DNA of 9,023 nt from an uncultured Hungatella sp. (GCA_959018155.1 CAUEKH010000078.1:1-9023); one strand, 5' to 3'. Numbered from the stretch's first letter, positions 1-5,874 are shown. The notes: a model not told the origin generated them from the letters alone. Numbers and translations: made by a program.

Positions 1-18
1 AAAAATTAAAATAAGGCG

Positions 19-70
19 GACCGGATTGCAGGACACGAAAATCAGTGTTCCGTGATCCGGTTTGTTTTGT
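19..70 (+). terminator. Rho-independent terminator at the left edge
   Basis: Positions 19-36 pair with 45-62 to give an 18-bp stem with a single A/C mismatch (30 with 51) and a few G-U pairs, around the 8-base loop gaaaatca. A T-rich tract (61-70) follows. The other side is A-rich (1-14), so it could also work on the - strand. It most likely ends a gene lying left of the window. It sits only about 20 bases before the ribosome site of the acetyltransferase, and no clear promoter is visible between the two, so it may also limit read-through into that gene. Confidence 0.75.
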
Positions 71-101
71 TTGCGGGATGGAATCAGATGGAGGAACAGA
101 T

Positions 102-731
102 ATGACGATGCGAGAAAGAATCAGGGACGGAAAATTATTTACAGATGACTGTGAGGGTTTGCCAAAGGAGCGGCAGGAAGCGAAAAAAAGGATGATGGCC
201 TTTAACGGGACAACGCCGGAACAGTCTGCGCTGCGGGTTGAACTGATGAAAGAAATGCTGGCTGAAGGGGAAAATATCTGGATTGAACCACCCTTTTATT
301 TTTGCTATGGAAGCCATATTTCTGTTGGAGCGGGAACTTACATAAATGTGAACTGTAATTTTATTGATGACGGCGCAATCACGATAGGAAAGCGTGTGCT
401 GTTCGGCCCGGCGGTTACGATTGCCACAGTCGGTCATCCGATTAACCCGGAAATGAGAGAGTATATGTATACCGATCCTGTAACGATTGGAGACAATTGC
501 TGGATAGGCGCGGGGGCAACCATCTGTCCGGGAGTGACAATCGGAGCAAACAGTGTGATTGGAGCGGGAAGTGTTGTGGTTAAGGATATTCCGGAAAATT
601 GTGTGGCAGCGGGAAATCCATGCAGAGTGTTGCGGCCGATCGATGAGCGGGATAAGAAATATTATTACAGGGATCGGGTAATTGACGAGGAAGACTTAAA
701 AGAAGAGGCGAAACTGAGAAATAATCCATAA
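102..731 (+). CDS. Maltose/galactoside-type O-acetyltransferase (left-handed beta-helix)
   Basis: The product is a cytoplasmic acetyl-CoA-dependent sugar O-acetyltransferase of the Maa/LacA/NodL family, 209 residues. Family members acetylate a hydroxyl of maltose, glucose or galactosides, probably as detoxification of non-metabolised sugars. The N-terminal helical Mac domain (about 4-58: MRERIRDGKLF, the K-R-rich helix, MKEMLAE) is followed by hexapeptide repeats (about 68-165, for example ITIGKRVLFGPAVTI and VTIGDNCWIGAGATICPGVTIG). His112 in TVGHPI matches the family catalytic histidine. The C-terminus GNPCRVLRPI is also typical. I chose the ATG at 102 because GGAGGA lies at 90-95 with a 6-base gap and because family proteins start at this point. 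The open frame reaches back to 45, but that extension has no family character. The true substrate is not shown. The gene stands alone between two terminators. Confidence 0.93.
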   Translation: MTMRERIRDGKLFTDDCEGLPKERQEAKKRMMAFNGTTPEQSALRVELMKEMLAEGENIWIEPPFYFCYGSHISVGAGTYINVNCNFIDDGAITIGKRVLFGPAVTIATVGHPINPEMREYMYTDPVTIGDNCWIGAGATICPGVTIGANSVIGAGSVVVKDIPENCVAAGNPCRVLRPIDERDKKYYYRDRVIDEEDLKEEAKLRNNP

Positions 732-757
732 GAGATTTCGCCAGCGGAAGCGATAAA

Positions 758-820
758 GATAAAGAGCAGAAACAACACGGCCTGCAGTGACGGTGCTGTT
801 TCTGCTCTTTATCCATTTTT
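758..820. terminator. Bidirectional rho-independent terminator between convergent genes
   Basis: Positions 758-778 pair with 793-813 in a stem of about 21 bp with one mismatch; the arms contain agagcagaaac and gtttctgctct. The loop is 14 bases. A T tract (816-820) follows on the + strand, and TTTATC follows on the - strand. It lies between the stop of the acetyltransferase (731) and the stop of the EamA gene (841), so it can end both convergent transcripts. Confidence 0.88.
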
Positions 821-840
821 GCGGAAGTATTCCTTCGCAT

Positions 841-1254
841 TTACCATATCATAAAAAATGTTCCGGCAGTGATGAACAGGATCCCCACCAGCTTTTTGAC
901 CGTAATCTGCTCATGCAGAATCAGGAAAGCCAGGATGACGGTCAGCACAATGCTGAACTTGTCCACCGGCACGACCTTGGAAGCCTCTCCGATTTGGAGA
1001 GCCTTATAGTAGCAAATCCATGATGCGCCTGTAGCCAGGCCGGAGAGGATCAAAAACAGCCAGCTTCTTCTGCCGATGGAAGGCAGCCCGCCCTGAGCGC
1101 CGGTCATAAATACGACCACCCACGCCATGATGACGACCACTACCGTCCGGACAGCGGTGGCCAGATTGGAATTGACACCCTCAATCCCTAATTTGGCCAA
1201 AATAGAGGTAAGCGCCGCGAAGACGGATGAGAGTAACGCAAACAGAAACCACAT
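841..1254 (-). CDS. Half-size EamA/DMT-family membrane protein
   Basis: This is an integral membrane protein of the drug/metabolite transporter superfamily. At 137 residues it holds one EamA domain, while classic members carry two and have about 300 residues. Five hydrophobic segments can be seen: roughly 1-22, 33-53, 66-86, 95-113 and 118-136. The stretch SWICYYKALQIGEASKVVPVDKFSIVLTVILAF followed by EQITVKKLVGILFITAG is the typical C-terminal half of an EamA domain. Single-domain members of this kind (COG2510-like) are known and are presumed to work as dimers. The substrate is unknown. The ATG is preceded by AGGGGG. The gene lies 68 bp downstream of the lipoprotein gene on the same strand, with no terminator between them, but it also has its own promoter at 1286-1314. 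The size looks like a natural short family form, since both ends are intact, and not a truncation. Confidence 0.85.
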   Translation of the reverse strand: MWFLFALLSSVFAALTSILAKLGIEGVNSNLATAVRTVVVVIMAWVVVFMTGAQGGLPSIGRRSWLFLILSGLATGASWICYYKALQIGEASKVVPVDKFSIVLTVILAFLILHEQITVKKLVGILFITAGTFFMIW

Positions 1255-1285
1255 AGTTATCCCCCTTTATTTTCTGATATCTCTG

Positions 1286-1314
1286 ATTGTACTCCTGCTA
1301 AAAAGAAATTACAA
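1286..1314 (-). promoter_or_regulatory. Sigma-70-type promoter of the EamA gene
   Basis: On the - strand, TTGTAA (1309-1314) and TACAAT (1286-1291) are separated by exactly 17 bases. The -10 matches the consensus in 5 of 6 positions and the -35 in 4 of 6. The start point would be near 1279, leaving a leader of about 25 bases with an AGGGGG ribosome site before the ATG at 1254. It would let the EamA gene be expressed independently of the lipoprotein gene. Confidence 0.6.
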
Positions 1315-1322
1315 GAAAAGTA

Positions 1323-2522
1323 TCATTCTTCTGGTGATAATTCTGCATCTGTCTCTAACGCAACAACGTCTTTCGGAGCGGTATGGATGAATTCACGCGG
1401 AACAGAATTGATGGCGCGCTGTTGTTCCTCCGGCAATCTGTTGTAATGCTTCAGCCATTCCAGTGTTTCTTCGCTCAACTCTGACTTTTTATAATATTCA
1501 TGATGATATTCCACGGTTTCACTGTCCAGGAACAGAATATAGTCCGAATCCATGGCAACACCGACAGCGCCGTCCTCCAGTCTTGTAAAACTGGCGCCGA
1601 CACCGAAATTGGACTGATTGTTCTCTGCGGGGATGGCGCTTTTTTCTACAGAAGAGGTGATTGTTCCGTCCGCGGTGCCGCATGTGACGCTGGCTTTCCG
1701 CCCGGTGGAGGCATACAGGGTATCGTCAATGAAAACCATGGGTGTTAAGTCGCGTGATTTTACCTGTCCCATCTCCACCATACGGCCTAAGACAAACGGA
1801 TCTACATCTTCCGGCGTTCCTTTTTCAACAAGCTCACAGCCGTATGATTCCGCCATGGAAGGGTAAGTTTCCTGTATCAAATCTACCAGAATAGTAATCA
1901 AATCCCCATCCTCTAAAGAACGAATAAAGCCGGAATCCGCTTTGGTATCGGAAAATACGACAGGGCCGAGGGTGTCGCTTACAAGGATCCCGTCACCGGA
2001 GACGGATTTTAAATACCGTCCGGTAATTCCGCGCAGATTTTTTGGTATTGGCGCCTCTGAGCCTGGATTTTCCGGTTTTGTCTGTCCTTGCTTGCTGTCC
2101 ACGGTGCCGTCCTGTCCGGCAGTATTCTGCCCGGTTACATTCTGCCCGGTCACATTTTGCCCGGTTACATTCTGCCCAGTCACATTTTGCCCGGTTACAT
2201 TCTGCCCGGTCACATTTTGCCCGGTCGCATTCTGTTCGGCAGTATTCTGCCCGGTCACATTCTGTCCGGCAGCATTCTGCCCGGTCGCATTCTGTTCGGC
2301 AGTATTCTGTCTGGTCTCATTCTGTTCGGCAGTATTCTGTCCGGTCACATTCTGTCCGGCAGCATTCTGTCCGGTCACATTCTGCCCAGTCGCATTCTGT
2401 TCAGCCACATTCTGTCCGGTAATATTCTGTCCTGCCGTCGCCTCGTCTTTCGTCCGGGGAGAACAGGCGGTAAAAAGCAGGCAGACAGTAGTAAGACAAA
2501 GGGTAAACATAAATCGTTTCAT
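1323..2522 (-). CDS. Secreted lipoprotein with a long pentapeptide tandem repeat
   Basis: This is a predicted membrane-anchored lipoprotein of unknown function, 399 residues. Residues 1-20 form a lipoprotein signal peptide: KR, a hydrophobic core, then the lipobox LFTAC, with Cys20 as the lipidated residue. Residues 29-138 are 22 copies of a five-residue unit ending in QN (VTGQN, ATGQN, TAEQN, AAGQN). A KPENPGSEAP linker follows. The segment around 165-235 (GRYLKSVSGDGILVSD through GDLITILVD) looks like a small OB-like beta domain seen in Firmicute lipoproteins. Residues about 255-330 contain PMVFIDDTLYASTG and a GTITSSVEKSAIPAENNQSNFG motif, which I recognise as a recurrent uncharacterised Lachnospiraceae lipoprotein domain. 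LSEETLEWLKHYNRLPEEQQRAINSVP near the C-terminus is a second such module. The start is supported by AGGAGG (2530-2535) 7 bases before the ATG. The repeat probably acts as a flexible stalk that carries the C-terminal domains away from the membrane. Confidence 0.85.
   Translation of the reverse strand: MKRFMFTLCLTTVCLLFTACSPRTKDEATAGQNITGQNVAEQNATGQNVTGQNAAGQNVTGQNTAEQNETRQNTAEQNATGQNAAGQNVTGQNTAEQNATGQNVTGQNVTGQNVTGQNVTGQNVTGQNVTGQNTAGQDGTVDSKQGQTKPENPGSEAPIPKNLRGITGRYLKSVSGDGILVSDTLGPVVFSDTKADSGFIRSLEDGDLITILVDLIQETYPSMAESYGCELVEKGTPEDVDPFVLGRMVEMGQVKSRDLTPMVFIDDTLYASTGRKASVTCGTADGTITSSVEKSAIPAENNQSNFGVGASFTRLEDGAVGVAMDSDYILFLDSETVEYHHEYYKKSELSEETLEWLKHYNRLPEEQQRAINSVPREFIHTAPKDVVALETDAELSPEE
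2109..2438 (-). repeat. 22 tandem copies of a 15-bp unit (pentapeptide repeat) inside the lipoprotein gene
   Basis: The unit read on the + strand is about attctgcccggtcac and codes, on the - strand, for x-[TA]-[GE]-Q-N. The 22 units run without a gap from codon 29 to codon 138. The Gln and Asn positions are nearly invariant: only the last unit has QD, and unit 9 has ETRQN. The first residue is V, A, T, I or E. Because the unit is a multiple of three, gain or loss of copies keeps the frame. The low-complexity codon pattern also keeps other frames open across this stretch. Confidence 0.95.
2124..2213 (-). repeat. Nested 30-bp repeat, three copies (six VTGQN units)
   Basis: Within the array, six consecutive VTGQN units alternate in their valine codon. 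On the + strand the third bases read tac, cac, tac, cac, tac, cac, so the true repeating unit here is 30 bp. The three copies differ at only two places: the Gln codon in the first, and one ccc-agt against ccc-ggt in the second. This is the most homogeneous part of the array and so probably the most recently expanded. Confidence 0.85.
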
Positions 2523-2557
2523 AAAATATCCTCCTTACATGGTGGAATATATTTTGT

Positions 2558-2570
2558 GGAAAGTATTTCC
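2558..2570. promoter_or_regulatory. Perfect 13-bp dyad at the presumed lipoprotein transcription start
   Basis: GGAAA-GTA-TTTCC is a perfect inverted repeat with a 3-base centre. It lies directly downstream of the extended -10 at 2578-2586, which would place it at about +1 to +13 of the transcript, and 36 bases before the start codon. That is a common place for a repressor site. No binding protein can be named, and a 5-bp-arm dyad can occur by chance in AT-rich DNA. Confidence 0.35.
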
Positions 2571-2577
2571 TGCCCTT

Positions 2578-2586
2578 ATCATACCA
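2578..2586 (-). promoter_or_regulatory. Extended -10 promoter of the lipoprotein gene
   Basis: On the - strand, TGG directly precedes TATGAT (2578-2583), giving the TGn extended -10 form; the hexamer matches the consensus in 5 of 6 positions. I see no good -35 at 16-18 bases upstream, which is tolerated by extended -10 promoters. The transcript would begin near 2571, with a leader of about 48 bases that contains AGGAGG at 2530-2535. No hairpin terminator separates this gene from the AraC gene upstream, so read-through is also possible. Confidence 0.45.
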
Positions 2587-2625
2587 CTTTTAAGTCCGTC
2601 AGTTCTTTACTTTGCCCTTACAAGT

Positions 2626-3498
2626 TTATAAAGAATCAGGGGAAGGCGCGAAGCCTGCGCCGGCGTGGTTTTTCTTAAACTGTCCAGGAGAGTATCCGGT
2701 GATCTTTTTGAAGGAGCGGATAAAGTTGGAATAGTCGTTAAAACCGGCCTGCTGGCACGCCTCGGTCACGGTGTAGCCCTGAGACAGAAGTTCCTTTGAT
2801 AAGGCGATTCTCTTGACCAGGATATACTGGAAAATACTGCTTTCCGTCTCCTTTTTAAATAAGTGGCTTAAATAATATTTATCCATGGACAGGGTTTTTG
2901 CGATGTTTTCCAGCGTTAAATGTTCCGTCAAATGCTCGTCAATATACGTCATAATGGGCCAGATTCTGTCATGGCCGGCGCCGGCATTTTTCGGGACGGT
3001 GCTGGAAAAGCATTCATTTACCATCAGGAGAAGTTCGATCACAGCGGTGATGGACTGCAGATCGCTGCCGTAATCATTTCTCCCTGAAAACTCTTTAATC
3101 CGGCAGAACAGTTCCCTGTGGCGCTTCGCCTGTTCCGGAGTCAGAGTCCGCATATTGTCGAGTCCCGGGCCGTGGTGGTGGAAGCAGGCTAAAAGATTCG
3201 TCCTGCTGGTACAGAACTGTCTGATAAACATGGGATTGACGTGGAGGACCATCCGCGTAAACGGGGTGTCGAGTACATTGATGGCTTTGTGGATCTCCTG
3301 GCTGTTGAAAAGGATTAAATCCCCCGGGTTCATATGGTAGCACGACTGCTCTACAAAATAGGAGATACTTCCCTCTAAAAGGAGAAATATCTCGTAATTA
3401 TTGTGAAGATGAAAGTCCATATTGCCCGCTTTTAAGGAGGTGGTCCACTGGCAGTTAATCGGTTCGGGCATATCGTTTCGTAAAAATTTGCGTTCCAA
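2626..3498 (-). CDS. AraC-family regulator with N-terminal cupin sensor domain
   Basis: This is a cytoplasmic DNA-binding regulator of 290 residues, a normal length for the family. The N-terminal part (about 25-95) is a cupin-like ligand pocket: HLHNNYEIFLLLEGSISYFVE, then the MNPGDLILFNSQEIHKAI motif. The C-terminal part (about 181-278) has the two helix-turn-helix motifs: TLENIAKTLSMDKYYLSHLFKKETESS, then VTEACQQAGFNDYSNFIRSFKKITGYSPGQFKK, which is a full match to the family signature. The start codon is TTG at 3496-3498, backed by AGAGG 8 bases upstream; the first ATG (codon 10) has no ribosome site. It is transcribed divergently from the oxidoreductase-isomerase operon, and the promoters overlap. 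From this layout I infer that it senses a sugar-type ligand and activates that operon. The ligand is unknown. Confidence 0.92.
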   Translation of the reverse strand: MERKFLRNDMPEPINCQWTTSLKAGNMDFHLHNNYEIFLLLEGSISYFVEQSCYHMNPGDLILFNSQEIHKAINVLDTPFTRMVLHVNPMFIRQFCTSRTNLLACFHHHGPGLDNMRTLTPEQAKRHRELFCRIKEFSGRNDYGSDLQSITAVIELLLMVNECFSSTVPKNAGAGHDRIWPIMTYIDEHLTEHLTLENIAKTLSMDKYYLSHLFKKETESSIFQYILVKRIALSKELLSQGYTVTEACQQAGFNDYSNFIRSFKKITGYSPGQFKKNHAGAGFAPSPDSL

Positions 3499-3562
3499 GA
3501 CTGAAACCTCTTTTCGTAAAAATAAAATAGCAAGACACGCATGTTTTTCGCCAATAAAAGCA

Positions 3563-3591
3563 TGGAAATTGCGCTGATTTCAGTATATAAT
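3563..3591 (+). promoter_or_regulatory. Promoter of the oxidoreductase-isomerase operon
   Basis: TATAAT (3586-3591) is a perfect -10. TGGAAA (3563-3568), 17 bases upstream, matches the -35 consensus in 4 of 6 positions; a weak -35 is expected for an activator-dependent promoter. The start would fall near 3598, giving a leader of about 99 bases. A short inverted repeat, GAAAT-N7-ATTTC (3565-3581), overlaps the -35. Its -10 overlaps the -10 of the divergent AraC promoter. Confidence 0.6.
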
Positions 3592-3610
3592 ATTTATGAT
3601 ACGATATCAA
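3582..3610 (-). promoter_or_regulatory. Divergent promoter of the AraC regulator gene
   Basis: On the - strand, TTGATA (3605-3610) and TATACT (3582-3587) lie 17 bases apart; each differs from the consensus at one position. The start would be near 3575, leaving a leader of about 77 bases before the TTG codon. The promoter overlaps the + strand promoter at 3563-3591, so polymerase cannot easily occupy both at once. Confidence 0.55.
3597..3609. promoter_or_regulatory. Candidate operator: perfect 13-bp dyad in the divergent control region
   Basis: TGATA-CGA-TATCA is a perfect inverted repeat. It covers the presumed transcription start of the + strand operon and overlaps the -35 (3605-3610) of the AraC promoter, so a protein bound here could affect both. 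AraC proteins usually bind direct, not inverted, repeats upstream of -35. A dyad with a central CG is more like a LacI-type site, and a LacI-family gene lies at 7294-8328. The link is only an inference. Confidence 0.4.
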
Positions 3611-3612
3611 GG

Positions 3613-3679
3613 GTCTGCCGTCATGATTGATAACAGCGGGCTTGACCGCGCAAATAAGATTACATAGAAAATGGCAGAC
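3613..3679 (+). promoter_or_regulatory. Possible structured 5' leader of the oxidoreductase gene
   Basis: GTCTGCCGT (3613-3621) can pair with ATGGCAGAC (3671-3679) to form a 9-bp stem with one G-U pair. It encloses a small GCGG/CCGC hairpin (3636-3639 with 3646-3649, 6-base loop). The closing stem ends 4 bases before the AAGGAG ribosome site (3684-3689). This shape, a long-range stem with an inner hairpin beside the ribosome site, could be a cis-acting RNA element. I do not recognise any known riboswitch class, and no alternative terminator form is evident. Confidence 0.35.
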
Positions 3680-3696
3680 GTGAAAGGAGAAGGACA

Positions 3697-4851
3697 ATGG
3701 AAACAGTTAGAATTGGTATCATTGGAGTCGGTAATATGGGTACAGGCCATATCAGAAGCCTCTTAGAGGGCAAGGTTCCGGAGATGACGCTCACAGCCGT
3801 TGCTGATCGTCTGGAAACGAGAAGACAGTGGGCAAAGGACCATGTTCCTGCTGACGTGAAAATCTATGAGGAGGGCGAGGATTTAATCCGCGGCGACGAA
3901 TGCGACGCAGTTTTAATTGCCGTTCCCCATTATCAGCATCCGGTGCTGGCGATGAAGGCTTTCGAAGCGGGAAAGCATGTGATGTGTGAGAAGCCTGCCG
4001 GTGTCTATACAAAACAGGTCCGTGAGATGAACGAGGCTGCCGAAAAGAGCGATGTGGTATTTGCCATGATGTTCAACCAGAGGACAAACTGCATTTACAG
4101 GAAGATGCACGAACTGGTAACCAGCGGAGAACTGGGCGCTATCAAGCGTGTCAACTGGATTATCACCGACTGGTACAGAACGAAATCCTACTACGATTCA
4201 GGAAGCTGGAGAGCTACATGGGATGGAGAAGGCGGCGGCGTTTTATTAAACCAGTGCCCTCATAACCTGGATTTACTCCAGTGGATTTGCGGTATGCCAA
4301 GCAAGGTCCGCGCATTCTGCCATGAAGGAAAATGGCATGATATCGAGGTTGAGGATGATGTAACCGCATATTTGGAATACCCTAACGGAGCAACCGGTGT
4401 ATTCGTTACGACAACAGCCGACGCACCGGGTACCAACCGCTTCGAGATCACGTTAGAGATGGGCAAACTGGTCTGCGAGGATGAGAAACTGACTCTGTAT
4501 AAGCTGAGCGAAAATGAGCGCACCTTCTGCATGACAGCCAAGGGCGGTTTCGACAAGCCTGAGGTGGAGAAGATTGAAGTGGAGACAGACGGCTTGAATG
4601 AACAGCACGTAGGCGTTTTAAAGGCATTTGCTTCCCATATTCTTCACGGAACACCGCTGGTAGCGGAAGGAAAAGAAGGCATCTGGGGACTGACTCTCTC
4701 CAACGCCATGCACTTATCCAGCTGGCTTGAGAAGCCGGTGGAGATTCCGTTCGATGAAGACTTATTCTTAGAGGAACTGAACAAGAGAAGAAAGAATTCC
4801 AGGAAAAAAGAGGGAACGGGAGTCGTATTCGACACAGAGGGTACGTATTAA
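3697..4851 (+). CDS. Gfo/Idh/MocA-family NAD(P)-dependent oxidoreductase
   Basis: This is a cytoplasmic dehydrogenase of 384 residues that in this family oxidises or reduces a sugar, polyol or glycoside hydroxyl/keto group using NAD(P). The N-terminal Rossmann fold (1-120) starts with VRIGIIGVGNMG, where Gly10, Gly12 and Gly15 form the nucleotide-binding loop. The family EKPAG motif is present, with Lys99 in the catalytic position. The C-terminal domain has GGGVLLNQCPHNLDLLQW, with His189 and Asp192 in the region of the family active site. Family members are usually 330-400 residues, so the length is normal; the C-terminus carries a basic tail (NKRRKNSRKK). AAGGAG lies 7 bases before the ATG. 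It is the first gene of a two-gene operon: the isomerase-like gene follows after 26 bases. The exact substrate cannot be inferred from these motifs. Confidence 0.93.
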   Translation: METVRIGIIGVGNMGTGHIRSLLEGKVPEMTLTAVADRLETRRQWAKDHVPADVKIYEEGEDLIRGDECDAVLIAVPHYQHPVLAMKAFEAGKHVMCEKPAGVYTKQVREMNEAAEKSDVVFAMMFNQRTNCIYRKMHELVTSGELGAIKRVNWIITDWYRTKSYYDSGSWRATWDGEGGGVLLNQCPHNLDLLQWICGMPSKVRAFCHEGKWHDIEVEDDVTAYLEYPNGATGVFVTTTADAPGTNRFEITLEMGKLVCEDEKLTLYKLSENERTFCMTAKGGFDKPEVEKIEVETDGLNEQHVGVLKAFASHILHGTPLVAEGKEGIWGLTLSNAMHLSSWLEKPVEIPFDEDLFLEELNKRRKNSRKKEGTGVVFDTEGTY

Positions 4852-4877
4852 TTCAGAATAAACAGGAGGAAGAGAAG

Positions 4878-5726
4878 ATGTTTGAGGGAATCACACTTTC
4901 CGGGTTTGCAGATGAGATCGACACAAACCTTGACAAACAGATAGAAGTCATTACAAAGCTTGGAATCAATCATATTGAGATGCGCGGTGTCAATGGCAAG
5001 GGACTGGTAGAGTATTCACTTGATGAGGTAAAGGCTATCAAGAAGATCCTTGACGAGCATAATATCCATTTATCCTCCATCGGTTCTCCCATAGGAAAGA
5101 TCAAAATCGAGGACGATTTCGAGCCGCATTTTGAACTGTTTTGCCACACTGTAGAGATTGCAAAAATTATGGAGACGCCATATATCCGCATGTTCAGCTT
5201 CTTCATCGACCAGGAGAAGAATCCGGAAGATTTCCGCGATGAGGTGATGAAGCGTCTTCACCGCATGGCTGATTATGCGAAGGAGCAGGGCGTAATCCTT
5301 CTTCATGAGAATGAAAAGGATATCTATGGCGACATCGCACCCCGCTGCTTAGATATTATGAAAGAACTGTACAGCGATAACTTTAAGGCAGTCTTCGATT
5401 TCGCCAACTTCGTACAGTGCAAACAGGATACGTTAGAGGCGTACGAGATGTTAAAGCCGTACATCGCCTATGTCCATATCAAGGACGCAAAATGGGCGGA
5501 CGGAAGCGTTGTTCCGGCAGGAACCGGCGACGGAAATGTAAAGAAGATTCTCGGTATGCTGAAGGAATCCGGCTACCAGGGCTTCCTGTCCTTAGAGCCG
5601 CATCTGGCTGAATTCGCAGGCTTTTCCGCTCTGGAAAAGGAAGGCTCTATCGGCCATAAGCTGACCGGTGAGGAAGCCTATACGCTGGCTTACAACTCCT
5701 TGCAGGCCGTCTTAAAAGAACTGTAA
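4878..5726 (+). CDS. Sugar phosphate isomerase/epimerase-like TIM-barrel protein
   Basis: The product is a metal-dependent TIM-barrel enzyme of the AP_endonuc_2/xylose-isomerase-like family (IolE, hydroxypyruvate isomerase and epimerase relatives), 282 residues, full length. The expected metal ligands are visible at the ends of beta strands: Glu144 in LLHEN, Asp174 in VFDFAN, His200 in YVHIKD and Glu240 in LSLEPH. The first strand reads LSGFADEI, and NHIEMRG follows. The stretch SSIGSPIGKIKIEDD is the usual third-strand loop. AGGAGG lies 8 bases before the ATG. It is co-transcribed with the oxidoreductase, a pairing known for inositol-type and 3-keto-sugar pathways; here it probably acts on the keto product of the first enzyme. 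Family members include isomerases, epimerases, dehydratases and lyases, so the reaction itself stays open. Confidence 0.92.
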   Translation: MFEGITLSGFADEIDTNLDKQIEVITKLGINHIEMRGVNGKGLVEYSLDEVKAIKKILDEHNIHLSSIGSPIGKIKIEDDFEPHFELFCHTVEIAKIMETPYIRMFSFFIDQEKNPEDFRDEVMKRLHRMADYAKEQGVILLHENEKDIYGDIAPRCLDIMKELYSDNFKAVFDFANFVQCKQDTLEAYEMLKPYIAYVHIKDAKWADGSVVPAGTGDGNVKKILGMLKESGYQGFLSLEPHLAEFAGFSALEKEGSIGHKLTGEEAYTLAYNSLQAVLKEL

Positions 5727-5756
5727 AAGCTTCCTGAAAAATGGCAGGAAAATAAC

Positions 5757-5815
5757 AAGAGTTCCCACAATCCACAGCCGGTTGGCCGGCGGGGAGAGCG
5801 GGAACTCTTCTTTTG
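5757..5815 (+). terminator. Rho-independent terminator of the oxidoreductase-isomerase operon
   Basis: AAGAGTTCCC (5757-5766) pairs perfectly with GGGAACTCTT (5800-5809), and the enclosed region contains a second hairpin, GCCGG/CCGGC (5777-5781 with 5786-5790, loop TTGG). The T-rich run cttctttt follows. It begins 30 bases after the isomerase stop and ends before the promoter of the MATE gene, which separates the two units. Confidence 0.88.
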
Positions 5816-5845
5816 CTTTACTTTTGTTTGCCGGAACTGTTTTTC

Positions 5846-5874
5846 TTGAATTTTATGCCAGAATGAAATACAAT
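5846..5874 (+). promoter_or_regulatory. Sigma-70-type promoter of the MATE-LacI unit
   Basis: TTGAAT (5846-5851) and TACAAT (5869-5874) are separated by exactly 17 bases; they match the consensus in 4 of 6 and 5 of 6 positions. Transcription would start near 5881, about 33 bases before the ATG at 5914. It lies just after the preceding terminator, which supports a new transcription unit here. Confidence 0.65.

Noticed and set aside
45..101. N-terminal extension of the acetyltransferase from the ATG at 45
   Set aside because: It overlaps the terminator hairpin, lacks family similarity and has no ribosome site, whereas 102 has GGAGGA.
787..1390. Small + strand frames opposite the EamA gene (787-1023 and 1127-1390)
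   Set aside because: The - strand frame is a clear EamA domain with promoter and ribosome site; the + strand ones show no motif.
2109..2438. Short regular repeats that could suggest a CRISPR array
   Set aside because: The units are contiguous 15-mers without unique spacers and lie in frame in a lipoprotein gene.
2109..2438. Classic pentapeptide-repeat protein (A(D/N)LXX beta-helix)
   Set aside because: The units lack the central leucine and A(D/N) pattern and are rich in Gln, Asn, Gly and Thr, more like a flexible linker.
1942..2678. Three overlapping + strand open frames across the lipoprotein repeat, up to 229 codons
   Set aside because: They arise because a 15-bp repeat without stops keeps several frames open. 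Their translations are low-complexity, with no ribosome site or domain.
3561..3582. CcpA cre site near the -35 of the oxidoreductase promoter
   Set aside because: There is only a GAAAT/ATTTC pair with a 7-base gap; it does not fit the cre consensus spacing and bases.
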